36,646 bases of DNA from Serratia marcescens (lineage in GTDB: Bacteria; Pseudomonadota; Gammaproteobacteria; Enterobacterales; Enterobacteriaceae): contig JADMXW010000035.1 of the NCBI GenBank assembly GCA_015548865.1, positions 1 through 36,646 on the forward strand, written 5' to 3'. Below the pieces are notes generated by a model that saw nothing but the letters and a program-made list of their open reading frames with translations, was not told where the DNA came from and ran no database searches. Below are positions 9,671 through 18,520 of the stretch, in pieces. Both the position numbers and the translations under genes were made by a program. Every line of letters starts with the position of its first letter. Positions within the stretch are counted from its first letter, which is position 1.

Positions 9671-10297
9671 TCAGGCCAGTTCGCCTTTGACCAGTGGAAC
9701 AAATTTAACCGTTTCGATAGTGTGAACCACAAATTCACCGCCCTGGCGCTGTATTCGTTGCAGTGTCTGCGACTGTTCTCCCACTGGGAGCACCATAATG
9801 CCGCCTTCATCTAATTGTGCCATCAGCGCATTCGGAATTTCAGGTGCTGCCGCCGTCACGATAATGGCATCAAAGGGGCCTCGCGATGGCCAGCCCTGCC
9901 AGCCATCGCCGTGCCGGGTGGCCACATTGTGCAGATCCAACTGTTTCAGCCGCCGTTTAGCCTGCCATTGCAGCCCTTTAATACGTTCAACGGAAAAAAC
10001 ATGCTTTACTAAATGCGCCAAAACTGCCGTTTGGTAACCAGAACCGGTACCAATTTCCAGCACACGAGAAGCAGGGGTCAACTGCAGGAGTTCCGTCATG
10101 CGGGCAACCATATAAGGTTGAGAGATGGTTTGACCGGAACCTATTGGCAGTGCAGTATTTTCATAAGCTTTATGTTCAAAAGCCTCATCGACAAAACGCT
10201 CACGCGGCACATCCTCGATAGCCTTAAGCAATCGCTCGTCCTGAATGCCCTGCTGACGCAACAGAGCCAGCATCGTTTGCATGCGCTTGTTCACCAT
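9671..10297 (-). CDS. pcm: Protein-L-isoaspartate O-methyltransferase
   Basis: Methylates isoaspartyl residues with SAM, starting repair of aged proteins. The 208 residues match E. coli Pcm in length and nearly throughout. The SAM-binding motif I is [13 protein letters not shown], the active-site loop is [13 protein letters not shown], and the protein ends in the conserved [10 protein letters not shown]. Normally pcm follows and overlaps surE. Here surE is absent and 97 bases separate pcm from truD. Downstream, the palindromic repeat element lies between pcm and nlpD. Confidence 0.96.
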   Translation of the reverse strand: MVNKRMQTMLALLRQQGIQDERLLKAIEDVPRERFVDEAFEHKAYENTALPIGSGQTISQPYMVARMTELLQLTPASRVLEIGTGSGYQTAVLAHLVKHVFSVERIKGLQWQAKRRLKQLDLHNVATRHGDGWQGWPSRGPFDAIIVTAAAPEIPNALMAQLDEGGIMVLPVGEQSQTLQRIQRQGGEFVVHTIETVKFVPLVKGELA

Positions 10298-10394
10298 GTC
10301 CCGTCTGCCTCAGTCGTGATTAACGTCTTCATGCCTTTACTCAATAACGATAATTCACCGCCGTGAATTCGTATCCTGATATAGGTACGACATC

Positions 10395-11465
10395 TCAATC
10401 AGCGATATCCATGTGCTCTGAAAGCGTAATGACTTCACGCACTACGCTAGTAGCAAAACTGCCCGCTGGTAGCCAGAAATCCAGCGTAACCGTGGCATCA
10501 TCCAGCCAAGACCAACGCATCTGCTGTGGGTAAAGCAGTACAGCACGCCGCGCTATCTCAACGCGTTCACGGCGCAGCAGCCCAAGCAGCGTCTCTTGCC
10601 CTACCAGACAGCGTTGTTCGAACGCCAAAGCCTCACCCTGAGTGCCTGATTCTCCATCACCCGGCAACGGTGCCGTCACACAGAGCTCACGCTTATCAAC
10701 GCGAGTTTGAAGATCCGCCCGTTCATCTTCATTTGCCACAAACCAGCTACCGCGCCCGGCGAGTTGCAGCGCATCCCCCGTCAGCACCTGGGTTGCCAAA
10801 CCCTGGCTCAAACGTTGGCTTACGATGAGATTAAACAGCGCACTACGGCTGGCAGACAAATAGAAGCTGCGTTTGTTGCGTTCTTTAACGCGAATCTCAT
10901 CTCTGGCCCAGCGCGCAGCCTGAATCAAGTTGTTACCACCACGGCCAAAACGCTGGCTGCCAAAATAGTTTGGCACGCCCTGTGCGGCGATAACAGATAA
11001 ACGCGCCTCTACAACATCACGATCGCTAATATCACGCAGCGTCAGCGTAAACTGATTGCCACGCAGCGTGCCAATGCGCAATTTGCGTCGATGGCGAGCA
11101 CTGCTAAGGATTTCACATCCTTCGAGCGCAAAGGCAGAGAAATCTGGCGTTGTTTTTCCCGGAAGATGCAGGCAAAACCACTGCTCCGTCACCGCATGCC
11201 TGTCTTTGAGGCCAGCATAACTCACCGCACGGGCGGGAATACGGGCGAACTTTGCCAAAGCTTCCGCAACAAACGGGGTGTTGCAGCCACGTTTACGTAC
11301 CTGTACCAGTACATGTTCACCGTCACCATCCGGTGCAAACCCCAGATCTTCCACCACAAGAAAATCATCAGCTGTCGCTTTGAGGGTCCCTGTTGCCAGC
11401 GGTTTGCCATGGAACCATGTCAGGTTATCCATGCTGAGCGTAGCGGGCTCTTGCTGTATTACCAT
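10395..11465 (-). CDS. truD: tRNA pseudouridine(13) synthase TruD
   Basis: Makes pseudouridine at position 13 of tRNA-Glu. The 356 residues are slightly longer than E. coli TruD (349). The catalytic-aspartate motif is in [15 protein letters not shown], and other family signatures include [24 protein letters not shown] and [16 protein letters not shown] 11465 overlaps the ispF stop (ATGGTAA), which suggests coupling. An internal ATG at 11432 would begin [11 protein letters not shown] and is a possible alternative start. Its 3' neighbour should be surE, which is missing. Confidence 0.95.
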   Translation of the reverse strand: MVIQQEPATLSMDNLTWFHGKPLATGTLKATADDFLVVEDLGFAPDGDGEHVLVQVRKRGCNTPFVAEALAKFARIPARAVSYAGLKDRHAVTEQWFCLHLPGKTTPDFSAFALEGCEILSSARHRRKLRIGTLRGNQFTLTLRDISDRDVVEARLSVIAAQGVPNYFGSQRFGRGGNNLIQAARWARDEIRVKERNKRSFYLSASRSALFNLIVSQRLSQGLATQVLTGDALQLAGRGSWFVANEDERADLQTRVDKRELCVTAPLPGDGESGTQGEALAFEQRCLVGQETLLGLLRRERVEIARRAVLLYPQQMRWSWLDDATVTLDFWLPAGSFATSVVREVITLSEHMDIAD

Positions 11466-11956
11466 GCGACAACTTCACTCCGCTCATCCTTAACCAGCAA
11501 GGCAACCGCTTCACAAGCGATACCTTCTCCGCGCCCCGTAAACCCAAGTTGCTCAGTCGTGGTCGCTTTTACGTTGACATCATCCATATGGCAGAGAAGG
11601 TCTTCCGCCAGATTAACCCGCATCTGTGGAATATGCGGCGCCATTTTCGGCGCTTGAGCGATGATGGTGACATCCAGATTCCCCAGCCGATAGCCTTTGT
11701 TTTGAATGCGTTGCCACGCTTGACGTAGCAGTTCACGACTATCTGCGCCTTTGTAGGCGGGATCAGTGTCGGGAAACAGTTTACCAATATCGCCTAATGC
11801 CGCAGCCCCCAGTAGCGCATCAGTTACCGCATGCAGCAATACATCGCCATCAGAATGCGCCAACAGTCCCTGAGGGTAAGGAATACGAACCCCGCCGATC
11901 ACCAATGGGCCTTCGCCGCCCAGTTTATGGACATCAAAACCGTGACCAATACGCAT
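11459..11956 (-). CDS. ispF: 2-C-methyl-D-erythritol 2,4-cyclodiphosphate synthase
   Basis: Fifth step of the MEP isoprenoid pathway; a zinc-dependent trimer. The 165 residues begin with the family N-terminus [12 protein letters not shown] (zinc ligands D8 and H10). [20 protein letters not shown] supplies the third ligand, and [18 protein letters not shown] the CDP pocket. ATG 11956 is preceded by AAGGAGA at 8 bases; the open extension to 12013 runs into a repeat element and is rejected. In E. coli ispD and ispF abut; here 117 bases with a repeat separate them. Confidence 0.96.
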   Translation of the reverse strand: MRIGHGFDVHKLGGEGPLVIGGVRIPYPQGLLAHSDGDVLLHAVTDALLGAAALGDIGKLFPDTDPAYKGADSRELLRQAWQRIQNKGYRLGNLDVTIIAQAPKMAPHIPQMRVNLAEDLLCHMDDVNVKATTTEQLGFTGRGEGIACEAVALLVKDERSEVVAW

Positions 11957-12001
11957 GGGGTTATTCTCCTTGATTATCGAATGGTTGTGAAACATGAGGT
12001 C

Positions 12002-12061
12002 TATACCCGTCATACTCCAACTTGCAGGTACGTTGGCTGCAACTCGAATTATTTAGGGTAT
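12002..12061. repeat. 60-base palindromic repeat element between ispD and ispF
   Basis: Begins TATACCCGTCATACTCCAAC and ends AATTATTTAGGGTATG. The two halves are imperfect inverted repeats (ATACCC...CTTGCAG against CTGCAACTC...GGGTAT) and could fold into a long hairpin. It belongs to the same family as 9306-9508. It sits in the ispD-ispF transcript, so it may influence mRNA processing. Confidence 0.65.
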
Positions 12062-12073
12062 GTAATAAGCACA

Positions 12074-12784
12074 TCACACGTTTGGATGTGCCAATCGAGC
12101 CAGGTAGAACTCAGCCAGCGCCAAATCCTCAGGACGTGTCACCTTAATATTATCAGCGCGTCCTGACACGATCTGCGGATGATAACCGCAATATTCCAGC
12201 GCCGATGCCTCATCGGTCACGACAGCGCCTTGTTGTAACGCGCGTTCCAGACAATCTTGCAATAATACCCGAGGAAACAGTTGTGGCGTCAAGGCGTGCC
12301 AAAGATCGCGACGATCAACCGTGTGCTCAATCGCCTCCCCTTGGCTGCGCTTCATGGTATCCCGCACGGGTGCAGCAAGAATGCCGCCCACGTCGTAATG
12401 CCGGATAAGCTGTAACAAGCGATCGAGATCCTGAATATGCAAACACGGACGCGCAGCGTCATGCACCAGCACCCAGGGCGCATCACTTACCGCGCGCAAG
12501 CCGGCCAGCACCGAATCAGCTCGCTGTTTGCCTCCGAACACCACACTCACGCGTGGGTCCAGTGCCAGCGGCAAGGAATCAAAGCGCCAGTCGTCGGGGC
12601 TAATCACCACCACGGCACGCTGTATGTGCGGGTGCTGAAACAACGCAGCCAGCGTGTGTTCCAGCAGCGTTTTACCATGAAGGGTGAGATATTGTTTTGG
12701 GCAGTCGCACTCCATTCTGCTGCCGCTTCCGGCGGCAGGCAGGACGGCGACAACCTCAGGCAAGGACACCAGCGGTTCAGACAT
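12074..12784 (-). CDS. ispD: 2-C-methyl-D-erythritol 4-phosphate cytidylyltransferase
   Basis: Third step of the MEP pathway, making CDP-methylerythritol from CTP. The 236-residue Rossmann-like protein has the CTP-binding loop [19 protein letters not shown] (about 15-33), followed by the VHDAARPC motif and [14 protein letters not shown] near the C-terminal half. It starts a few bases after the ftsB stop, the usual ftsB-ispD pair. Confidence 0.96.
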   Translation of the reverse strand: MSEPLVSLPEVVAVLPAAGSGSRMECDCPKQYLTLHGKTLLEHTLAALFQHPHIQRAVVVISPDDWRFDSLPLALDPRVSVVFGGKQRADSVLAGLRAVSDAPWVLVHDAARPCLHIQDLDRLLQLIRHYDVGGILAAPVRDTMKRSQGEAIEHTVDRRDLWHALTPQLFPRVLLQDCLERALQQGAVVTDEASALEYCGYHPQIVSGRADNIKVTRPEDLALAEFYLARLAHPNV

Positions 12785-12787
12785 AAG

Positions 12788-13150
12788 TTAACGTGACGTC
12801 ATAGGGGTGGAAGACGGCAGGGAGCTAGACGCGCCAGAATTTGCATATGAAGGCGCTGTCGCCGCACGGCGACCAGATTGATCCGGCACCAGACGGTAGA
12901 AGCTCTCACCCGGTTTGATCATGCCCAGTTCATTGCGTGCGCGCTCTTCAATGGCCTCCTGTCCGCCATTGAGATCGTCAATTTCCGCAAACAACTGTTC
13001 GTTTCGGGCCTTGAGCTTGCCGTTGTTGCCCTGTTGGACAGCCACGTCGTCTTTAACCCGAACATAGTCATGAATACCATTTTTACCCAGCCACAGCGAA
13101 TATTGCAGCCAACCGAGCAAAATCAATAATAACAGCGTTAGTTTTCCCAT
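12788..13150 (-). CDS. ftsB: Cell division protein FtsB
   Basis: Bitopic membrane protein that forms the FtsQ-FtsL-FtsB complex activating septal peptidoglycan synthesis. The 120 residues have a short cytoplasmic N-terminus, one membrane segment (about 4-20, [19 protein letters not shown]) and a periplasmic leucine-zipper coiled coil (about 30-75). The C-terminal tail is rich in Ser, Ala and Pro and is some 15 residues longer than in E. coli. Confidence 0.94.
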   Translation of the reverse strand: MGKLTLLLLILLGWLQYSLWLGKNGIHDYVRVKDDVAVQQGNNGKLKARNEQLFAEIDDLNGGQEAIEERARNELGMIKPGESFYRLVPDQSGRRAATAPSYANSGASSSLPSSTPMTSR

Positions 13151-13438
13151 CCCGCCCCCTGAAAAACCGCCTAATCATCCCATAACTTTGCCTTCGACTC
13201 CATATTATCAAGGTGGATTAACACACCTGAACACTGATTACCTTGTTCCAGAAGGATAATCCAATGCGTGCGTTATGATTATAAAGCGAGGGAATAAGCA
13301 AGAAGACCGGTATTATCATGCGAGACATTAGTCACATTTTTTAAAGGTCAGTAACAGATACACCCTAAAAAACGCATGTCGCCAATACACATGCCACTTG
13401 AAGTATGAAGGGATATAGCGGTGCTTTTACACCGCGCA

Positions 13439-13765
13439 TCACCAACCGGTGATCAGTGAAAATACCAACCAAAACAGACAGACAATCACTGCGCCGCTGC
13501 ACAACACCATCAGCGTCATGTTACCTTTAAAGGTAACACTGAAAAAAACCCCTATCAGCACCGATGCGGGCATCAGTGCAAGGAAAAATGGCCAGGTGTA
13601 GAGCATAAAGAACAGCGTGGTACTCGAGCCATAGACCCAAATTGGCACCACAAACGCCAACCAGTAGAAAGAAAAACCGGCGATGGCCCCCATAAACGGG
13701 TAAGTGCGTTCATCTTCACGCACCCGAGGCCGTTTACTTACAGATAACTGCGTTACGTTCTGCAT
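13439..13765 (-). CDS. ygbE: YgbE-like DUF3561 inner-membrane protein
   Basis: A 108-residue hydrophobic protein with about three membrane segments, beginning after a short charged N-terminus (RPRVREDERTYPFMGA). The core FMLYTWPFFLALMPASVLIG matches E. coli YgbE. Function is not known. It lies downstream of cysC on the same strand, its usual neighbour, with 58 bases between them. Confidence 0.85.
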   Translation of the reverse strand: MQNVTQLSVSKRPRVREDERTYPFMGAIAGFSFYWLAFVVPIWVYGSSTTLFFMLYTWPFFLALMPASVLIGVFFSVTFKGNMTLMVLCSGAVIVCLFWLVFSLITGW

Positions 13766-13823
13766 AGTCTACCCTGCAACACTCCGCCTCAACGCAAAAT
13801 GCGATGACACCTGACAGAGCAAA

Positions 13824-14465
13824 TCAGACTTTGATAATAGCTCGACTGTGCAGCAGATCTAATAACTGAGCGGTCAAATTTGTTACCAATTGTTCGCCTT
13901 CCAATCGCAGATCGGGCGCTTGTGGCGGCTCATACACGGCATCGATACCCGTAAAGTTGGTCAGCGTTCCAGCGCGCGCTTTCTTATACAATCCTTTAGG
14001 ATCGCGCGCTTCGCACACTGCCAACGGTGTATCGACAAACACTTCGATAAACTTTCCTTCCGGCACCAATTCACGCACCATCTGGCGTTCTGCTCGGTGG
14101 GGGGAGATAAATGCCGTCAGCACCACCAGCCCCGCATCCACCATCAGGCTGGCGACTTCCCCTACACGGCGAATATTTTCGCGCCTGTCAACATCGGAAA
14201 ATCCCAAGTCACGGCATAATCCGTGGCGCACATTATCCCCATCCAGCAGGTAGGTACTGACGCCGAGTTGGTGTAAGCGTTGCTCAAGTTGCCCGGCCAG
14301 GGTGGATTTCCCCGATCCTGACAGGCCGGTGAACCAGATGATGGCCCCTTGATGACGGTGCAATTGCTCCCGATCGCTACGTGCCACCGGGTGATCGTGC
14401 CAAACAATATTGTCATCAAGGTTACCCTCAATGGCGTGATGTTTCTCTTCTGGAGACAACGCCAT
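13824..14465 (-). CDS. cysC: Adenylylsulfate kinase
   Basis: Phosphorylates APS to PAPS in sulfate assimilation. Walker A is [19 protein letters not shown] and the lid segment [12 protein letters not shown] are the APS-kinase signatures. ATG 14465 gives 214 residues starting [10 protein letters not shown], with a slightly longer N-terminus than E. coli CysC (201). The frame is open upstream within cysN, but this start lies one base after the cysN stop, as expected for a tight cysDNC operon. Confidence 0.95.
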   Translation of the reverse strand: MALSPEEKHHAIEGNLDDNIVWHDHPVARSDREQLHRHQGAIIWFTGLSGSGKSTLAGQLEQRLHQLGVSTYLLDGDNVRHGLCRDLGFSDVDRRENIRRVGEVASLMVDAGLVVLTAFISPHRAERQMVRELVPEGKFIEVFVDTPLAVCEARDPKGLYKKARAGTLTNFTGIDAVYEPPQAPDLRLEGEQLVTNLTAQLLDLLHSRAIIKV

Positions 14466-14466
14466 A

Positions 14467-15894
14467 CTACTTCCCTCCCAGCAGATCGCGTGCACCCCAA
14501 TGCGGGAAATGGCGGCGCACCAATGCATTCAGCTCCAACTCAAATGCACTGTAAGCGGAAGGCTCCTGCGTCACCTGCACAATCGGCTCACGCACCAATC
14601 CGGCGCCGACAGTCACATTACTCAGTCTGTCGATAAAAATCATGGCGCCCGTGGTGACATTTTGCTGATAGGGCTCCAGCAGCAGCGGTTCATCAAAGGT
14701 CAAATCCACCAGGCCGATACCGTTCAACGGCAAGTTTTCTGTGACGCGCTGCGTCAGCGAATTGATCTCGACTTGATACTGAATGTTGTCTACCCGAGCA
14801 CGGGTTTTCTTACCCGCGACTTTGATGTCATAGCTATGTCCCGGCACCAGTGGTTGCTCCGCCATCCACACCACATCAACCTGCGCATGCTGTACCGCAC
14901 GCAAATCATCCGCCTCCGGCACCAACAGATCGCCACGGCTGATATCCACTTCATCTGCCAGTACCAGCGTGATCGCTTCTCCAGCATGTGCCTGTTGCAG
15001 ATCGCCATCAAAGGTAACGATGCGCGCCACGGTAGACGTCACGCCGGACGGCAACACCTTCACACGTTGCCCAACCTGCACTACGCCGGAAGCCAGCGTT
15101 CCAGCATAACCACGAAAATCCAGGTTGGGGCGGTTAACATACTGCACCGGGAAACGCATAGGCTGCGTATCACTCTGCCGCGTAACGTCGACTGTTTCCA
15201 ACACGTCCAGCAGCGTCGGGCCGCTGTACCAAGGCATAGTTGTGCTCGGCGTTGCCACGTTATCCCCATCCAGTGCGGAGATAGGCACGAAAGTCACCTG
15301 CAATGATGACGGCAGTTGCTGAGCGAAATCGAGGTAATCCTGCTTAAACTGCTCAAATACTGTTTGCTGATAACCCACCAGATCCATTTTATTCACCGCC
15401 ACCACCAGATGGCGAATGCCCAGCAGCGTGGCAATAAAGCTATGACGACGGGTTTGATCCAGCACGCCTTTGCGCGCATCAATCAGCAGAATCGCCAGAT
15501 CGCACGTCGAGGCGCCGGTCGCCATGTTACGGGTGTACTGCTCATGACCGGGGGTATCGGCAATAATGAACTTACGTCTCTCCGTGGAGAAATAACGGTA
15601 GGCCACATCGATGGTAATGCCCTGCTCACGCTCAGCCTGCAAACCATCCACCAGCAACGCCAGATCCAGCTTCTCCCCTTGCGTCCCTAACCGCTTGCTA
15701 TCGTTGTGTAATGTGGAAAGCTGATCTTCGTAAATCTGACGAGTGTCGTGCAGCAAACGGCCTATCAAGGTACTTTTACCGTCATCCACGCTGCCGCAGG
15801 TCAGAAAACGCAGTAAACTTTTGTGCTGCTGCGCGTGCAAATAGGCTTCAACCCCACCCTGATCGGCAATCTGTTGTGCAATGCTTTGATTCAT
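14467..15894 (-). CDS. cysN: Sulfate adenylyltransferase GTPase subunit
   Basis: GTPase that drives ATP sulfurylase (with CysD) to make adenylylsulfate. The 475 residues have an EF-Tu-like GTP domain: G1 [16 protein letters not shown]3 [11 protein letters not shown] and G4 NKMDLVGY. Two beta-barrel domains follow (about 240-440). It lies 11 bases downstream of cysD. Confidence 0.96.
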   Translation of the reverse strand: MNQSIAQQIADQGGVEAYLHAQQHKSLLRFLTCGSVDDGKSTLIGRLLHDTRQIYEDQLSTLHNDSKRLGTQGEKLDLALLVDGLQAEREQGITIDVAYRYFSTERRKFIIADTPGHEQYTRNMATGASTCDLAILLIDARKGVLDQTRRHSFIATLLGIRHLVVAVNKMDLVGYQQTVFEQFKQDYLDFAQQLPSSLQVTFVPISALDGDNVATPSTTMPWYSGPTLLDVLETVDVTRQSDTQPMRFPVQYVNRPNLDFRGYAGTLASGVVQVGQRVKVLPSGVTSTVARIVTFDGDLQQAHAGEAITLVLADEVDISRGDLLVPEADDLRAVQHAQVDVVWMAEQPLVPGHSYDIKVAGKKTRARVDNIQYQVEINSLTQRVTENLPLNGIGLVDLTFDEPLLLEPYQQNVTTGAMIFIDRLSNVTVGAGLVREPIVQVTQEPSAYSAFELELNALVRRHFPHWGARDLLGGK

Positions 15895-15905
15895 TTGACG
15901 ATTCC

Positions 15906-16814
15906 TTAAAAATACCCTTGACGCTTTTTCAGTTCCATCGAACCGGCCTGATCCCGGTCAATGACGCGCCCTTGCCGTTCGCTGGTAGTCGATATCAGCA
16001 TCTCTTCAATGATTTCCGGCAGCGTCTGCGCGTGCGATTCCACTGCGCCGGTCAACGGCCAACAGCCGAGGGTACGGAAGCGAACCATGCGCTGTTCGAC
16101 AACTTCGCCCGGTTGCAGATCGATACGATCGTCATCCACCATCAACAGCATGCCGTCACGTTCCAGTACCGGACGCGGGGCAGCCAGGTAAAGTGGCACG
16201 ATATCGATATTTTCCAGATAGATGTATTGCCAGATATCCAGCTCCGTCCAGTTGGAGAGTGGAAACACGCGAATGCTTTCACCCTTGTTAATCTGGCCGT
16301 TATAGTTATGCCACAGCTCCGGGCGCTGATTTTTTGGATCCCAGCGATGAAAACGGTCGCGAAAGGAGTAAATACGCTCTTTGGCACGCGATTTCTCTTC
16401 ATCACGCCGCGCACCGCCGAAGGCCGCATCAAAACCGTACTTATCCAATGCCTGCTTCAACCCTTCGGTTTTCATGATGTCGGTATGCTTTGCGCTGCCG
16501 TGTACAAACGGGTTAATCCCCAACGCTTCACCCTGGGGGTTACGGTGCACCAGCAGTTCGCAACCATAGGCTTTGGCTGTGCGATCGCGGAAGGTGTACA
16601 TCTCGCGAAACTTCCACCCGGTATCCACATGCAGCAGCGGAAACGGCAAGGTGCCGGGATAGAACGCTTTGCGCGCCAGATGCAGCATGACGGAAGAATC
16701 TTTGCCGATGGAGTACATCATCACCGGATTACTGAATTCTGCCGCCACTTCGCGAATAATATGTATGCTTTCCGCTTCAAGCTGTCGCAGATGCGTCAGT
16801 CGTTTCTCGTCCAT
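15906..16814 (-). CDS. cysD: Sulfate adenylyltransferase catalytic subunit
   Basis: Adenylylates sulfate to APS. The 302 residues are the family length, with the PAPS-reductase-type PP-loop [19 protein letters not shown] near residue 34-52 and the conserved [15 protein letters not shown] and [11 protein letters not shown] segments. It follows cysG by about 9 bases, so siroheme synthase and ATP sulfurylase are almost certainly on one transcript. Confidence 0.97.
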   Translation of the reverse strand: MDEKRLTHLRQLEAESIHIIREVAAEFSNPVMMYSIGKDSSVMLHLARKAFYPGTLPFPLLHVDTGWKFREMYTFRDRTAKAYGCELLVHRNPQGEALGINPFVHGSAKHTDIMKTEGLKQALDKYGFDAAFGGARRDEEKSRAKERIYSFRDRFHRWDPKNQRPELWHNYNGQINKGESIRVFPLSNWTELDIWQYIYLENIDIVPLYLAAPRPVLERDGMLLMVDDDRIDLQPGEVVEQRMVRFRTLGCWPLTGAVESHAQTLPEIIEEMLISTTSERQGRVIDRDQAGSMELKKRQGYF

Positions 16815-16823
16815 AACCCTTCC

Positions 16824-18245
16824 TCAAGCCAAATTCACGAGCGCAGAACGTCCGGTTTGCCCGGTCTCCTGCGTCTGTAGACCAAACCAGGCGAGCTGAT
16901 GGTGCAATGCAACCACCTCGCCAATCACCAATAATGCTGGCGTCGGAGCCTGATGCGCCAAGTTCTCCAACTGCGCCAGCGTACCAATATTCACGGATTG
17001 ATCCGGCCGCGTGCCTCGGCTGATCACCGCCACCGGCGTATCCGGCGCACGACCATGGGCAATCAGTTGCTGGCTAATTTCCGCCGCTTTCACCGTTCCC
17101 ATATAGATTGCTAACGTCTGGCGTCCACGCGCCAGCGTGGACCAATCGAGCGCTTCACCGTCTGGCCGACAGTGCCCAGTAATAAACAGCACGCTTTGCG
17201 CGTAATCGCGGTGCGTTAGCGGAATACCGGCATACGCGGTGACACCCGCTGCCGCCGTGATCCCCGGTACGATTTGGAAAGGAACCCCTGCTTTTGCCAG
17301 GTATTGTACTTCCTCACCGCCGCGCCCGAAGATGAACGGGTCGCCCCCTTTCAGGCGCACCACACGTTTACCGCTTGATGCCAGCGTAAACAGCAGGCGG
17401 TTAATCTCTCCCTGCGGCAATGAATGCGCGGAAGCACGCTTACCGACGCAAATTTTCTCCGCATCACGACGCACCAGTTCCAACACTTCCGGGCTCACCA
17501 GATGGTCATAAAGCACCACATCTGCCAGTTGAATCAGTTGTAAGCCACGCAAGGTCAGCAAACCGGCATCCCCCGGCCCAGCCCCCACCAGTGCCACATC
17601 ACCCAACACCCGTTGCGGTTGATCAAGCTGCTGGCGCAGCGTTTCCTCGGCCACAGTCTGTTGCCCTGCGGCAATCTGGTCGGCAAAAGGGCTATTAAAC
17701 AGCCGCTCCCAAAATTGACGACGCGCGCGCATGGAGTGCAGCCGATCTTTGACACGATCGCGCCATTCGCCCGCCACTCGGGCCATATCACCCAAGCTGG
17801 CTGGCAGCAACGCTTCCAGTTTTTCGCGCAGCAAACGCGCCAAAACCGGCGCCTGTCCACCAGACGAAATCGCCACCACTAACGGCGAGCGATCGACAAT
17901 AGACGGAAAAATAAACGAGCATTTGGGCTGGTCATCCACCACGTTAACCAAGCGATAACGCTGCTGCGCGGCTTCAGACACAGCAGCGTTCAATGCAACA
18001 TCATCGGTAGCGGCGATCACCAGAAAAACCTTATCCACCTGTTCTGGAGAGAATTCCTGTGCCAGCCAGCGCAACTGACCTGCGTTCTGCTTTGCCAATA
18101 GCGGCTCTGTCAAGGATTTGGCTACCACATGCACGTCGGCGCCCGCACGCAATAACAATTCAATCTTGCGCGTTGCTACCTCACCGCCGCCGACAACCAA
18201 CACTACACGCTGCTTCACGTCAGCGAACAAAGGGAGATAGTTCAC
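16824..18245 (-). CDS. cysG: Siroheme synthase (fused Met8-type and SUMT domains)
   Basis: Makes siroheme, the cofactor of sulfite and nitrite reductase, from uroporphyrinogen III. The N-terminal half (about 1-210) is the dehydrogenase/ferrochelatase with the NAD motif [20 protein letters not shown]. The C-terminal half (about 215-460) is the uroporphyrinogen methyltransferase with [14 protein letters not shown] and [15 protein letters not shown]. The 473-residue length shows the full fusion. The start is GTG 18245 after AAGG. Here cysG heads the cysDNC run; in E. coli it lies with nirBDC. Many enterics carry such a sulfate-linked copy. Confidence 0.95.
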   Translation of the reverse strand: MNYLPLFADVKQRVVLVVGGGEVATRKIELLLRAGADVHVVAKSLTEPLLAKQNAGQLRWLAQEFSPEQVDKVFLVIAATDDVALNAAVSEAAQQRYRLVNVVDDQPKCSFIFPSIVDRSPLVVAISSGGQAPVLARLLREKLEALLPASLGDMARVAGEWRDRVKDRLHSMRARRQFWERLFNSPFADQIAAGQQTVAEETLRQQLDQPQRVLGDVALVGAGPGDAGLLTLRGLQLIQLADVVLYDHLVSPEVLELVRRDAEKICVGKRASAHSLPQGEINRLLFTLASSGKRVVRLKGGDPFIFGRGGEEVQYLAKAGVPFQIVPGITAAAGVTAYAGIPLTHRDYAQSVLFITGHCRPDGEALDWSTLARGRQTLAIYMGTVKAAEISQQLIAHGRAPDTPVAVISRGTRPDQSVNIGTLAQLENLAHQAPTPALLVIGEVVALHHQLAWFGLQTQETGQTGRSALVNLA

Positions 18246-18350
18246 AATCGCCTTAACAAAGTTAAAAATTTGATAAGTGGACTATACGGTGCTCTAGGAA
18301 GGGTTATGAAATGCCGAATTGGAATGATAAGTTCCGTAATGGAATAACAG
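18246..18350 (-). promoter_or_regulatory. Candidate CysB-dependent promoter for cysG-cysDNC
   Basis: On the minus strand a -10 TATAGT (18286-18281) lacks a good -35, as is typical of activator-dependent promoters. Just upstream, around 18318-18348, GGAAT/ATTCC half-sites recur (plus strand: GGAAT, GTTCC, GGAAT), resembling the degenerate repeats bound by CysB. The gap 18246-18520 has no gene. Confidence 0.4.
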
Positions 18351-18486
18351 CGGGGAGGAAAACGCAGTGTAGTGCTTATCGATTGATTTATTTAACATTA
18401 TTAAAACAGCATCAGGCACACTGTGAGTAAATACCTTCGCTGTGAGAAAAAATTTCAGGTTGAGGGATTATGCGCTCATCCCAGTC

Positions 18487-18510
18487 AGGTCGGTCATCGC
18501 TGACCGACCT
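18487..18510. terminator. Perfect 10-bp hairpin after the tail fibre gene
   Basis: AGGTCGGTCA (18487-18496) pairs perfectly with TGACCGACCT (18501-18510) around a 4-base loop, 11 bases after the fibre stop. No T-run follows directly on the minus strand (T-rich sequence comes about 35 bases later), so it may be a weak terminator or a 3'-end protecting structure marking the end of the phage-derived operon. Confidence 0.5.
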
Positions 18511-18520
18511 AAGGTGCCAC

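Noticed and set aside
15711-16880. 389-codon plus-strand frame opposite cysD and the start of cysN
   Set aside because: Antisense shadow of conserved, high-GC genes; the opposite-strand proteins are unmistakable.
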